Shown here piece after piece: positions 1-11,176 of a stretch of DNA of 64,000 bases (position 1 is the stretch's first letter; each line of letters begins with the position of its first letter). This DNA comes from Leptospira tipperaryensis (GTDB lineage Bacteria; Spirochaetota; Leptospiria; Leptospirales; Leptospiraceae). The notes below the pieces were generated by a model that was not told the origin of the DNA, searched no databases, and saw only the letters and a list, made by a program, of their open reading frames with translations. Made by a program: the position numbers and the translations under genes. The DNA is taken from contig NZ_CP015217.1 in the NCBI RefSeq assembly GCF_001729245.1, positions 3,814,001-3,878,000 on the forward strand, read 5' to 3'.

Positions 1-200
1 ATCCCGTTTACAAAAGAAAAAAAGGAAAAAGGGAATATTTTGAAGCGGGAAGAGACAACGGAATGGCGATCGACTATGATCATCTTGGTCTTTTTGCCTA
101 CGAAGACGCACCTTCCGATATTTATCAGAGAATCGCAAACTGGTTAAAGGAAACCGAAGCTGAGCCTAAGAAGGTTTCTTCCAACCCAGCAAATCCATAA
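1..200 (+). CDS. C-terminal end of a probable alpha/beta hydrolase (5' end outside window)
   Basis: An open frame runs in from the left edge and stops with TAA at 198-200, giving about 65 residues with no start. It contains the segment IDYDHLGLFAYEDAP, followed by an amphipathic helix ending NWLKE. A histidine in a short loop followed by a last helix ending in W-L is typical of the C-terminus of alpha/beta-hydrolase-fold enzymes, where that histidine completes the catalytic triad. The nucleophile and acid lie outside the window, so the assignment is only suggestive. The last 35 bases overlap the convergent uracil-DNA glycosylase gene. Confidence 0.5.
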   Translation, partial: PVYKRKKGKREYFEAGRDNGMAIDYDHLGLFAYEDAPSDIYQRIANWLKETEAEPKKVSSNPANP

Positions 201-777
201 CTTTCTTAATGTCCTCCCAGACGTCTCGTTTGAGAGGACTGTTCTCCCCTCCGTTTCGAATTACAAAACTCGGATGATATGTAGGCATCACCGGGATTCC
301 ATAGAAAGAACCCCAATTTCCTCTGAGTTTTGTAATCCCTTCCTTTGTGTTTAAGATAAAACGTGTGGATGGATTTCCAAGAGTAATGATAGCCTTGGGT
401 TGAATGATTTCCAGTTGTCTGAGAAGATACGGAGCGCAGGCCCTGGTCTCTTCGTCTTCCGGCGGACGATCCTTTTCGAATTTCATATCGAGGGTCGGCC
501 TACACTTTACGATGTTTGCGATAAAGACGGATTCTCTCGGAACTCCCATTCCCTTTTCGATGATTCTTGTTAAGAGTTCTCCGGCGCGGCCCACAAAGGG
601 ACGGCCGGTCAAGTCCTCTTGTTTGCCGGGACCTTCTCCGATAAAAACCACCTCGGCTTCCGGATTGCCTTCTCCAAAGACCGTTTGTGTTCGAGTCGTG
701 TGAAGCTTGCAAAGCTTACAATCGGTGACCTCGGATTGGACGAGACCTAATCTTCTGATTTTTTCTTCTCTGCTCAT
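166..777 (-). CDS. Uracil-DNA glycosylase, family 4 (4Fe-4S)
   Basis: This base-excision repair enzyme removes uracil from DNA. The 203-residue protein is full length for family 4. The GEGPG active-site loop is at residues 47-51, followed by GRPFVGRAG (58-66). The second active-site motif HPS is at 168-170. The four cysteines expected to hold the 4Fe-4S cluster are C20, C23, C92 and C114. The gene is divergent from the MBL exonuclease at 829, with about 50 bp between them, so the two repair genes probably share a promoter region. The start is the ATG at 775-777; no strong Shine-Dalgarno sequence is visible. The 3' end overlaps the truncated hydrolase. Confidence 0.93.
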   Translation of the reverse strand: MSREEKIRRLGLVQSEVTDCKLCKLHTTRTQTVFGEGNPEAEVVFIGEGPGKQEDLTGRPFVGRAGELLTRIIEKGMGVPRESVFIANIVKCRPTLDMKFEKDRPPEDEETRACAPYLLRQLEIIQPKAIITLGNPSTRFILNTKEGITKLRGNWGSFYGIPVMPTYHPSFVIRNGGENSPLKRDVWEDIKKVMDLLGWKKPS

Positions 778-828
778 GAAAATACGTTCGATCCAGACTG
801 AAAAAGAAATTCTCTGGAGTCAATGGAA

Positions 829-1827
829 ATGATCGTCTTAACACCCGCCGGATTGTATATTCCTCAAGCCGATGTTTATGTCGATCCTTGGAAGGGAGTG
901 CCGAGGGCGATCCTAACACACGCACATTCCGATCATACGAGAAAGGGTTCCGCTCATTACCTCTGCGCAGAATCCGGTTTTCATCTCACGCAAGAACGCC
1001 TCGGAAAAAAAGCTCCGATCGAAACACTTCCTTACGGAAGAGCCGTATATACAAATGGGGTAAGAATCAGTCTTCACTCCGCGGGTCATATCCTTGGATC
1101 TTCCCAGGTAAGAATCGAATACAAAGGGAAAGTGACCGTGATCAGCGGAGACTACAAAACGGTTCCCGATCCGACCTGCGAACCTTTCGAAATTCTCAAA
1201 TGTGATACGTTTCTTTCGGAAGCGACCTTTGCAAAACCGTATTATATCTGGGAAAATACTACATTCGTATTTCAGAATATTCTAAACTTTATTTTGGAAA
1301 ATAGAAACCTCGACTCGATCTCATTGCTCTACGGATATTCGCTCGGGAAGGCGCAGAGAATTCTAAAAGGATTGTCGATCGCGGCGGAGGAACGAGGGAT
1401 CGACTTGGATTTTTTTGTTCACGATTCCATTCTTTCCATGAACTCGAGATACGAAGAATCGGGAATCCAACTTCCTAAAACAAAACCCTTGGATCAATGG
1501 AACCCGAATTCTAAAAATCATTTTGTTTTTCTCGCTCCTCCGGGTTCTCCGATTCCCAATCCGGAATCTAAAAAAATCCGAAGCGCCTTTTGTTCCGGCT
1601 GGATGCAGCTTTCAAAAAATAGAAAGAACGGAAGTTTTAGCAAAGGGTTTACTCTTTCGGATCACGCCGACTGGAATGAATTGGTTCAAACGATTTCCTC
1701 TACGGAAGCTGAAGAAATTCTTCTCACTCACGGAGATACGGAAGATATCGTTCGATATCTCAAAGAGAAAGGGAAGAATGCAAAGACTCTCAAAACGAAA
1801 TTTCATTCGGAAGAATCTGAATTTTGA
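829..1827 (+). CDS. Ligase-associated MBL-fold DNA exonuclease
   Basis: This is a metallo-beta-lactamase-fold nuclease of the type encoded with ATP-dependent DNA ligases (ligase-associated DNA exonuclease, related to mRNA 3'-end processing factors). The metal-binding motif THAHSDH is near residue 30. It is followed by SAGHILGS, the SGDYKT aspartate and C-terminal SDHADW and LTHGD histidine motifs, so the active site looks complete. The ATG at 829 is preferred over the one at 823: GGAG at 816-819 is then 9 nt away, and the protein starts MIVLTPAGLY as the family usually does. Its usual partner, the ligase, is found in altered form at 6168-7724. Confidence 0.88.
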   Translation: MIVLTPAGLYIPQADVYVDPWKGVPRAILTHAHSDHTRKGSAHYLCAESGFHLTQERLGKKAPIETLPYGRAVYTNGVRISLHSAGHILGSSQVRIEYKGKVTVISGDYKTVPDPTCEPFEILKCDTFLSEATFAKPYYIWENTTFVFQNILNFILENRNLDSISLLYGYSLGKAQRILKGLSIAAEERGIDLDFFVHDSILSMNSRYEESGIQLPKTKPLDQWNPNSKNHFVFLAPPGSPIPNPESKKIRSAFCSGWMQLSKNRKNGSFSKGFTLSDHADWNELVQTISSTEAEEILLTHGDTEDIVRYLKEKGKNAKTLKTKFHSEESEF

Positions 1828-1899
1828 ATCTGTGTTTCCGGTAAAACTCGAGAGAACGTTTAGAAAGGATTTCTTTTTTAAAAATTGGATTCTTCCGAA

Positions 1900-1968
1900 A
1901 TTTTATCTCGAACGGACTTTAAGTCCGATTTCAACCTTTTTTCAATGAGATTTCCTTTGTCGGAACAA
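1900..1968 (+). repeat. Dispersed repeat A, copy 1
   Basis: This copy contains the palindrome CGGACTT-T-AAGTCCG (1913-1927), then a T-rich run ending TTTTTTCAA, then TTTGTCGGAACAA. It is nearly the same over its length as 61076-61142 and similar to 56919-56970. It lies in the 331-bp gap between the exonuclease and ankyrin genes (1828-2158). Nothing else recognisable was seen in that gap. Confidence 0.75.
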
Positions 1969-2158
1969 GTAAAACGGAAGAGGTCCCTTTCGATTGATAA
2001 AAAGGATTCTCATATTTTCAAAATGAAATGAAAGCCTTATTCTAATTATAATCCAAGAGGAATTAACGAGGAAACTCGATTACAATGGATTTCTAAAGTT
2101 TTCGAAAGAATGGAAAATTCAAATTCTATCTTTTGAATCGAAGATCGAGGAAAACAAA

Positions 2159-3463
2159 GTGTCCATGACAGAAAGGAACCTACCAAAACTCAAAAAAGCA
2201 AAAACGGAACATCGATATCAGATGATTCAATGGATTGAAATGGGAAGTATCGAAAAAATCCAAGAAGAAATCGAAACTCGAGGAAAGGATTTCTACGGCG
2301 CCGCTCCCTTGTTCTTTGCCGCGAGTGAAAACAGCGTTCCCGCATTGGAATATTTTGAAAGTATCGGATTTCCTTTAGACACGAGGGATTCCGGCAATCT
2401 TTCTCTTCACTTTTATGCATGCAGAGATCGCGGTAAAAGCGAAGTCGTAAGTTATCTTCTAAATAAAAATATAACGCCGGATCCAAAGGATATTCTCGAA
2501 GCCGCGGCGAAAGGAAAAATCGAAATTCTAAAACTGTATCAAACCTTTGGAATCGATCTCAAAGATCCGAATCTCAAAAACGAAAACTACACACTTTTGG
2601 AAATCGCAACGTTCTCTAACTTAGAATGTTTAAAATTTCTCTTCGAACAAGGTCTGACTTTGGAACCGAGCCTTCTACCAAGAGCGGCCAGTTTAGGAAA
2701 ATTGGATATAGTTCGTTATCTCGTCTTAGAACAAAAGGCGGATCCAAACGTAAAGGTGCACGAAAGAAACGCGATTCACGAAGCCTGTTTCGGTCCGTCC
2801 AATCACGAACCCTATGAACATTTGAATATTCTAAAATTCTTACATGAGAATGGAGGAGACTTGAATTCTCCTTCAAATTGGAGAGGAGACGAAATCTATA
2901 CTCCTCTTCATTTTGCCTGCAGGCCCGGAGCTCAGGATAAAATGCCCTTTATCCGATATCTTTTGGAAAATGGAGTCGATCCGGATTTACAAAATCCGAA
3001 ATCGGCTCTTAGCATCGCGGATTCGAAAACAAGAAAGGAAGTATTAAAATTCTTAGAAACAAAAGGAATCAAAGTGGAAAAGGATCCTTTCCAAAGATCG
3101 TTTCAAGTTGATAAACTGATTGCCTTTGCGGAAGACGCGATTCGAAAATTTGCAAAAGAAAATCCGGAGGCCGTCGTCTTTCAATTTGTGATCGAAGGCG
3201 CGACGATGAGCATGAGCGATCTTTTTGATCCCGAATACTACGTGGGAGAATGGAAATACGAAGGTTTCGCCGAGTTCCGCGAAGAAAACGGTTTCGATTA
3301 TCCTTTGTGGCAGGAACACTACGACTCAATGGGTGAAGACGAAAACTCCCCCTATGCCTTAGCGATGTCAAAGGTCATAGAGGGTCTACACGAAAGAAAA
3401 ATATTCGATCTTCTCAAACGATCCAAAAATTTCGAAACAAAGATGATCGATCACATGTATTAG
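2159..3463 (+). CDS. Ankyrin-repeat protein with an uncharacterised C-terminal domain
   Basis: The protein has 434 residues and no signal peptide or membrane segment, so it is probably cytoplasmic. Residues of about 45-300 form six or more ankyrin-type units, recognisable by phrases such as TPLHFAC, AIHEAC and repeated ILKFL/IVRYL helices. These usually mediate protein binding. Residues of about 310-434 are a separate acidic, aromatic-rich domain (VVFQFVIEG, PLWQEHYDSMGEDENSPYALAMSKVIEGL). It resembles single-domain proteins linked to polymorphic-toxin immunity, but I cannot name the family. The start is the GTG at 2159, with GAGG 8 nt upstream; the ATG at 2165 would be too far from it. Confidence 0.8.
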   Translation: MSMTERNLPKLKKAKTEHRYQMIQWIEMGSIEKIQEEIETRGKDFYGAAPLFFAASENSVPALEYFESIGFPLDTRDSGNLSLHFYACRDRGKSEVVSYLLNKNITPDPKDILEAAAKGKIEILKLYQTFGIDLKDPNLKNENYTLLEIATFSNLECLKFLFEQGLTLEPSLLPRAASLGKLDIVRYLVLEQKADPNVKVHERNAIHEACFGPSNHEPYEHLNILKFLHENGGDLNSPSNWRGDEIYTPLHFACRPGAQDKMPFIRYLLENGVDPDLQNPKSALSIADSKTRKEVLKFLETKGIKVEKDPFQRSFQVDKLIAFAEDAIRKFAKENPEAVVFQFVIEGATMSMSDLFDPEYYVGEWKYEGFAEFREENGFDYPLWQEHYDSMGEDENSPYALAMSKVIEGLHERKIFDLLKRSKNFETKMIDHMY

Positions 3464-3475
3464 AAAAATTGAATT

Positions 3476-5998
3476 CTATTCCGGAATCAATTTTAATACG
3501 TATTTAGAATCTTGTTCGATCTGCGATTGAGTAAAACGGATCGCCCTGTGTTCTCCGTCTAAAAACATTTTGATCTGATCCCCGTAAAAAGGAGAACCTT
3601 GGTTTCCTGAATTTCCAGTCGGCAAAACTGACCATGAATTTTCAGGATTGATCAAATCGATAATTCTTCTTTTCGAAGGTCCTACTTTCGGAGTCATCTC
3701 AGGATTGATATCCTGTTGTGCCATGACGTTCACGTTTGCTTCTCCCGAATTGATTGAAAAAGGCCCTTGATTGAAAATCAAACCCAAAACAGGAACCTTT
3801 CCAATCGGATGTTCAAACGTAATCTTGTGAGCCTTTCCCCATTTCCAGGAAGAAGCGGATCCGCCGTGTTTCTGAGAAAGATAACGAACCGTTTGTTCGA
3901 AAGCTCGAATCAAAATCTCTCTTCTTGTTTCCGCGATGCCGGGCGTCGTTAGATCATCCCAAAATGTAGAATCCGGATTAAAAAGAACGGCTTTGTACGC
4001 GTTCCAGTGTTCCGCGTTGTGACCATAGATCGCAAGTTCTCTGGAGTCCAACTCATCGGACAAAAGATTGAGCATTACGAATTGATTTAAGGTTTGGAAA
4101 ATCGTAGCTCCAACGGAGTCTAACGTGTGTTCTCCGTCAAAAGACTTGTAGATATCCAGAGTTTCTCGGAAAACTCCGTTCCATTCTTTCTCTTTTTCCA
4201 ATTCTCCGGCGATCAAAGGAACAATGCTCCTCGCTGAAAAGGCGTGAACGTCGGTTTGAACTTTCTTAACGTCGTCCACGGACCAACGTTGTCTTTGAGA
4301 AAGAAGTTCGTAAATTCTTCTCGCGCGATCGGATTCTTGCCAATAACCTTCCGGTCTTCCGTATCCCTTCAACTCGGTGACGGGAAGATGATTCGCCGTA
4401 AGAATGATTCCTTCCGGAGGATTGATCAATTTCGGATTTTCTGAAGCAGGGATATAACCGATCACGTCGTCTTCACCCGAAGCCCCGTCCAAAAATTTTC
4501 GCGGATTACTCTTTTTACCTCGGATCGGAAATCTCCCAACGGCCCACCAAGCGATATTCCCTTTTGCATCCGCGTAAGAAACGTTCAAACCGGGAGCCGG
4601 AAGAGACGGGACGATAAATGAACATTCTTCCAGAGAAGAACAACGACCCAGACTATAAACCGTATCCAACAAAGGAACTGTAACGTGATGAAAGATCCAG
4701 CGAACGGAAATCACAGGGCCTTTGTAACCTTCGATCGGTTTTGAAACGATGGGACCGTGAGAAGTAACTTGAATTTCGATTTCTCTCGCTTCCTCTCCCT
4801 TGACTGGAATTTTTTCTTTGAGAATTTGAACCGGAACCCAATTTCCTTTTTCTTTTACAAGATTGGGTTGTGTAGGATGGAGAACTTCCTGATAAAAATC
4901 CATGTCGTCGTTTTCCAACATCGTCAAGGCCCAGGCTTTTTTCGCGTTATGCGCGATTAAAGGAAACGGAAGAATCGGAAAATGATACCCATAGGTTTCG
5001 TGTTCTCCAACCTTCATGTGAACTTCATACCAGGTTCCAGGATTACTGAATGCGATATGGGGATCGTTGGCTAAAATGGCGCCTCCGGTTGCGGACCTCG
5101 AAGGAGCGATCACCCAAGAATTGCTTCCCGTAAAAAGAGGAAGATCTCTCAGAATGGAATCCACTTTTTGAAACGTTTTGGAAACTTCCGAAAAGTCATC
5201 GGATTTTTTTTCCGGAGAAGAAAGGGACGCAAGATTCGAAATTGTATTCCTTCGATCTTGTGTGATCGCTTTCGGAGAATACGCCGGTTGATTTTCGAAA
5301 ATCGAAAACGGATCCTCTTTATCGTGTCTCGGAAATAATTCTGCGACGTTACGATTCGGAAGTTTTTTCTCTAATGTAGAATAGATCGGATCCAATCGAA
5401 GGGCTTCCGCAAAAGAAAAAGACAAAAGCGAAAGAGCGCTCAAAACATCCAAACGATCAAATGGTTTCGGTTTGTATCCGAGAACCGTAAACTCGATCGG
5501 TAAGGCTTCCGTTTTCAAAAAGAAATTGATTCCTTCTAAAAAAGAATCCAATTCTTTCCAGGCCTGAGGATTACCCTTTGCTCCTTCTTGAAGCATCTTT
5601 TCGGCGGTTCTTCTTAAGAGCATTTGCCGCAAGAATGTATCCGCAGGAATCAGGTCCGCGCCTAAAACTTCGGACAACTCCCCTCTTCCTGCTCTTCGGA
5701 GAATTTCCATCTGAAACAAACGATCGCTCGCGGTTACGTAACCTAACGCATAGTAGGCGGAATGCGAATCCTCGGATCGAATGTGCGGAACTCCGTAAGA
5801 GTCCCGAATGATCGAAACCGGCCTTGTAATTCCGGATACTTTTAATTCTCCGCTCAAACGAGGGGATTTTAAAAATAATAAAAGGGAGAATCCAATCTTC
5901 GCAAAAAGGAGAATCGCAAAGATAGACCAGAAAGAACGACGTATCCAAAGAGGAATACGATTCCAAAAGTTTAAAAATTGTAAGCTGAAGTTTCTCAT
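3476..5998 (-). CDS. Penicillin acylase family (S45) N-terminal nucleophile hydrolase
   Basis: This 840-residue protein belongs to the penicillin/acyl-homoserine-lactone acylase family, which hydrolyses amides after autocatalytic cleavage into two chains. A hydrophobic segment at residues 23-43 should export or anchor it. The A-chain region includes VSIIRDSYGVPHI and ALGYVTASDRLFQME. The cleavage site is at about G291/S292: SNSWVIAPSRSATGGAILANDPH matches the N-terminus of family B chains, with S292 as nucleophile. The linker before it (about 230-290) is rich in charged residues, as expected for an excised spacer. The natural substrate cannot be read from the sequence. The gene is convergent with the ankyrin gene, 12 bp away, and no terminator is visible between them. 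Confidence 0.9.
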   Translation of the reverse strand: MRNFSLQFLNFWNRIPLWIRRSFWSIFAILLFAKIGFSLLLFLKSPRLSGELKVSGITRPVSIIRDSYGVPHIRSEDSHSAYYALGYVTASDRLFQMEILRRAGRGELSEVLGADLIPADTFLRQMLLRRTAEKMLQEGAKGNPQAWKELDSFLEGINFFLKTEALPIEFTVLGYKPKPFDRLDVLSALSLLSFSFAEALRLDPIYSTLEKKLPNRNVAELFPRHDKEDPFSIFENQPAYSPKAITQDRRNTISNLASLSSPEKKSDDFSEVSKTFQKVDSILRDLPLFTGSNSWVIAPSRSATGGAILANDPHIAFSNPGTWYEVHMKVGEHETYGYHFPILPFPLIAHNAKKAWALTMLENDDMDFYQEVLHPTQPNLVKEKGNWVPVQILKEKIPVKGEEAREIEIQVTSHGPIVSKPIEGYKGPVISVRWIFHHVTVPLLDTVYSLGRCSSLEECSFIVPSLPAPGLNVSYADAKGNIAWWAVGRFPIRGKKSNPRKFLDGASGEDDVIGYIPASENPKLINPPEGIILTANHLPVTELKGYGRPEGYWQESDRARRIYELLSQRQRWSVDDVKKVQTDVHAFSARSIVPLIAGELEKEKEWNGVFRETLDIYKSFDGEHTLDSVGATIFQTLNQFVMLNLLSDELDSRELAIYGHNAEHWNAYKAVLFNPDSTFWDDLTTPGIAETRREILIRAFEQTVRYLSQKHGGSASSWKWGKAHKITFEHPIGKVPVLGLIFNQGPFSINSGEANVNVMAQQDINPEMTPKVGPSKRRIIDLINPENSWSVLPTGNSGNQGSPFYGDQIKMFLDGEHRAIRFTQSQIEQDSKYVLKLIPE

Positions 5999-6167
5999 AC
6001 ACTAACCGAATATTTATTTTTTAAAGGGGTTTACTTTTATAAAATCGGATTCTTTGAGCAAGAAAAGTTTTAATCGGTTTTCATTTTTCTGATTCTTTTC
6101 CAACCAAAAAAGAATGACTTCTCTTCCATCTGTGCGAAAACGAAACGAATCCAAGTAAGTCAATCCA

Positions 6168-7724
6168 GTGTTATCTTTTCCCAAATTGATCGAAGAATAC
6201 AAAGAAGAATCGGATTCCGACCGAAGAAGATATCTCCTAACGTCGTTTCTCTGCCATTGTCCTTTGGAAGAATTGGATCTTGTCTTTGCGTTTCTCGCGG
6301 GGAAAAAAGAAAAAGCGATTTTGGAAGAAGATTTGCTCGTGACCTTAGCTTCCGAGTATTTGGACCAACCTCTTTGGATGATTCGATCTGCGATCGAAGA
6401 AGTCGGAGAGATTTCGGAAGCGATTTCTCTTTTGACGGGAAATCCTTCTCCTAATTTCGAAACTGAATTTAGAGTCCTTTTAAAAAAAGCGAATCAAATT
6501 ATCAATTCGAAAGACCAAAGTCGAGAAGTCTTATTTTCAATTTGGAAAACGTTTTCCATCTCGGAAAAAATCTTTTTTCATAAACTTCTTCTTGGAAAAC
6601 AAAATCTTAAAATACAGGAAACATTCTTAATCGAAATCTTAGCAGACCTTTTCGATTTAGAAACCGGAGTTCTTTTAAACAAATTTCGAAAATCAAAAAT
6701 CCATTGGAAAACGATTTCGATCGTAGAAATTCTTTCCTCTTGGTTTCCGGATCGAAAACTCGAAAGACTGAACGAAACCGAAATTTTAAAACGAATCGAT
6801 CCTTCCTTACCCCAAAAACCGCCTCGTCCTTCTTCGTTTTCTGAAAATCGGATCTCCGAGAAAATGTATTTCCTTCTTTGTCCAAAAGGAATTTCGGCTG
6901 AAGTGATCCTCTCACCTTCGGAAGTTTTTATTTGGACTAAAGATGGATTTTTATACCCGGAAGAAACTCCTCTTATCTTTCAAGAATTCTCAGAGGTAAA
7001 AAGGAATGCGCGCATTCTCGGATGGATTTCTCAAAATCAAAAAGGAGAAAGAATATTCTTATTTTATGATATTCTGAATTATGAGAACGAAAACCTTTCT
7101 TCGCAAAGCATAAAAGAGAGAAAAGAAATTTTGGATCTCATTCTCAATCGTAATTTTCAATTCGTTCGTCCGGTAGAATGGAATGGAATTCCGGAAGAAA
7201 TCGATTCCATAGATTTTCAGAAAAATTTTTTGATAGAAAGTCGAAGTGCGTTTCTTTTTTATCCGGAAGGAAAGTTTTTTTCTGAATTCAAAACTCCGCT
7301 CCAAACAATCAAAGCCGTTTTGATTTACGGAAGAAAGGCGATGAACAAGGAAGGTTCTTCTTTTTGGGAGTTGAGTTTCGGAGTTCCGACCCATCTTGCG
7401 ACCCATAGGGAGCAAGATGCTGAGTTACTTGCGACCCAAGATTCAAATCTAAATACCATCGCGAGAATCTCGGTCGATTCAAAACATTCTTTGTTTTTGG
7501 AAATCGATTCTTTTTTTAAAGAGAATACGATCGAAAAAAAGGGGCCGATCCGAGGAGTTCCTACAATCTGGAAAGCGGAACTTTCCTTTCAAAAGCTTCT
7601 TCCTTCAAAGAGACATAAGATGGGATTTGTTTTGGAAGACGTAAAGATCCTCGGAAAAATTTCTTCGGAAGAATCCATCGACTCCTTGGATCTACTTTTA
7701 AAACTTCGGAATTCTGAAATGTAG
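6168..7724 (+). CDS. Degenerate ligase-associated ATP-dependent DNA ligase homologue (probable pseudoenzyme)
   Basis: The 518-residue protein follows the ATP-dependent DNA ligases found in clusters with an MBL exonuclease. Matching regions are PLWMIRSAIEEVGEISEAISLL in the N-terminal DNA-binding domain, EVFIWTKDG, LFYDILNYENENL, and a C-terminal OB-fold stretch FFKENTIEKKGPIRGV ... SKRHKMGFVLEDVKIL. The adenylation residues are missing. The usual KWDG motif reads C238-P239-K240-G241, DGEIL reads LGWIS near 284-288, and EGLMLK reads KNFLIE near 352-357. Residues 407-424 are encoded by an inserted palindromic repeat. The GTG start fits the family N-terminus. The stop TAG lies inside another repeat. 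The gene is intact over its length, so it may keep a structural or DNA-binding role. The assignment rests on remembered family motifs. Confidence 0.75.
   Translation: MLSFPKLIEEYKEESDSDRRRYLLTSFLCHCPLEELDLVFAFLAGKKEKAILEEDLLVTLASEYLDQPLWMIRSAIEEVGEISEAISLLTGNPSPNFETEFRVLLKKANQIINSKDQSREVLFSIWKTFSISEKIFFHKLLLGKQNLKIQETFLIEILADLFDLETGVLLNKFRKSKIHWKTISIVEILSSWFPDRKLERLNETEILKRIDPSLPQKPPRPSSFSENRISEKMYFLLCPKGISAEVILSPSEVFIWTKDGFLYPEETPLIFQEFSEVKRNARILGWISQNQKGERIFLFYDILNYENENLSSQSIKERKEILDLILNRNFQFVRPVEWNGIPEEIDSIDFQKNFLIESRSAFLFYPEGKFFSEFKTPLQTIKAVLIYGRKAMNKEGSSFWELSFGVPTHLATHREQDAELLATQDSNLNTIARISVDSKHSLFLEIDSFFKENTIEKKGPIRGVPTIWKAELSFQKLLPSKRHKMGFVLEDVKILGKISSEESIDSLDLLLKLRNSEM
7386..7440 (+). 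repeat. Repeat C, copy inserted in frame in the ligase-like gene
   Basis: The inverted repeat ATCTTGC (7393-7399)/GCAAGAT (7412-7418) has a 12-nt loop. It is followed by a stretch ending in a second TTGCGACCCAAG. The reverse complement of 7803-7855 has the same layout, the same loop length and most of the same bases. The segment encodes residues 407-424 of the ligase homologue, at a place where related ligases have a shorter loop. Confidence 0.7.
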
Positions 7725-7734
7725 GAACTCCTAT
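7720..7734 (+). repeat. Repeat B (GTAGGAACTCC family), copy 1; supplies the ligase-like stop codon
   Basis: The stretch AAATGTAGGAACTCCT covers the last codons of the ligase homologue. Its TAG (7722-7724) is the stop codon. The same 16 bases recur at 7926-7941, and shorter matches lie at 40864-40876 and 40911-40922 (inverted) and at 51873-51882. Confidence 0.7.
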
Positions 7735-7802
7735 AATTTATGAATCCAGTTTGATGTACGACTGGAAGAGCCTGATCCGCGAAAGACTTCATCAGTAAGG
7801 GT

Positions 7803-7855
7803 AAGGGGTCGCGAAGAACTCAATATCTCGCTCCCTACGGGTCGCGAGATAAGTC
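7803..7855 (-). repeat. Repeat C, intergenic copy
   Basis: The inverted repeat ATCTCGC (7825-7831)/GCGAGAT (7844-7850) has a 12-nt loop containing CCCTACGGG. On the minus strand it lines up with the in-gene copy at 7386-7440, including the downstream TTGAGTT and GCGACCC elements. The surrounding gap 7725-8016 also holds repeat B copy 2. Confidence 0.7.
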
Positions 7856-7925
7856 GGAACTCCGAAAAAAATGGAAGCACTGAAATGTTATCATTCTCGA
7901 TCGCGAAGATCGTCTTCCCGTCAAA

Positions 7926-7942
7926 AATGTAGGAACTCCTTC
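7926..7942 (+). repeat. Repeat B, copy 2, at the 5' edge of a small open frame
   Basis: AAATGTAGGAACTCCTT places an ATG (7927-7929) directly before an in-frame TAG (7930-7932). From 7933 the same frame stays open and reads as plausible protein through to 8163. The repeat may therefore have replaced or broken the original start of that gene. Confidence 0.6.
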
Positions 7943-8016
7943 CGGAAATTTCTCTTCCAGAACGTTTCACCACTGAGTTACTTGACAGAGACTCGGTTTC
8001 CAGTTTTTTGGTCGAT

Positions 8017-8163
<147 letters not shown>

Positions 8164-8248
8164 GACCGGCTTTTTCACAGTCTTCTTCTCCTGAACCCGG
8201 TAAACTCTTAGATCTTCCAAACGTATTCTTCAACTCGGGCAGGACCTC

Positions 8249-8629
8249 ATGGAAGAAATCGAACTCACTAAAGAATTCCGCTTCGACGCCGCTCACCTTC
8301 TTCCCAACGTACCCGACGGCCATAAATGCAAAAGACTTCACGGTCATAGCTTTCGTTTTAAACTTCATCTCAAAGGAAGAATCGATTCTCACACCGGTTG
8401 GTTGATCGATTATGCGGAAGTCAGTAAGATCGTAAAACCCCTCATCGAAAATCATCTCGATCACTATTATCTAAACGATGTTCCCGGATTGGAAAATCCG
8501 ACTTCGGAAAATATTTCTATCTGGCTCTGGAATCATCTCAAACCGCTCCTTCCTCTTTTGTATAAAATCACACTCAACGAAACTTGTACAAGCGCCTGCA
8601 TCTACGAAGGTCCGAAAAATTCTCACTGA
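8249..8629 (+). CDS. queD: 6-carboxy-5,6,7,8-tetrahydropterin synthase QueD
   Basis: QueD makes 6-carboxy-tetrahydropterin from 7,8-dihydroneopterin triphosphate, an early step of queuosine (7-deazaguanine) synthesis in the cytoplasm. The zinc ligands are H16 (FDAAH) and H31/H33 (LHGHSF), and C27 is the catalytic cysteine. The helix LDHYYLND, PTSEN and the terminal ETCTSACIYEG strand complete the 126-residue T-fold. The ATG has AGGACC a few bases upstream. queC begins 12 bp after the stop, so the two genes form an operon. queE and queF are not in this window. Confidence 0.95.
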   Translation: MEEIELTKEFRFDAAHLLPNVPDGHKCKRLHGHSFRFKLHLKGRIDSHTGWLIDYAEVSKIVKPLIENHLDHYYLNDVPGLENPTSENISIWLWNHLKPLLPLLYKITLNETCTSACIYEGPKNSH

Positions 8630-8641
8630 GAGAGGCGAGTT

Positions 8642-9361
<720 letters not shown>

Positions 9362-9425
9362 TCCCATCGGTAAACCCGGCCTTTCCATGCTCTTTGGGAA
9401 GGAATCTCTGATTAGGAAAAGTTAT

Positions 9426-11116
<1,691 letters not shown>

Positions 11117-11144
11117 AAGTTTTCATTCTTTCTAAGAATGTCTC

Positions 11145-11176
11145 AAAGCCGGGCCGTAAAAAGTCCGGCTTTTTTA
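11145..11176 (+). terminator. Rho-independent terminator after pntB
   Basis: The stem AAAGCCGG (11145-11152)/CCGGCTTT (11165-11172) is followed by a T run. It lies 29 bp after the pntB stop. Confidence 0.9.

Noticed and set aside
6014..6202. 62-codon minus-strand frame between the acylase gene and the ligase homologue
   Set aside because: It overlaps the start of the ligase homologue, has no ribosome-binding site and no recognisable domain.
7982..8010. TTGACA resembling a -35 box before the small gene at 8017
   Set aside because: No -10 box lies at a usable distance, and the bases fall in a stretch that reads as coding.
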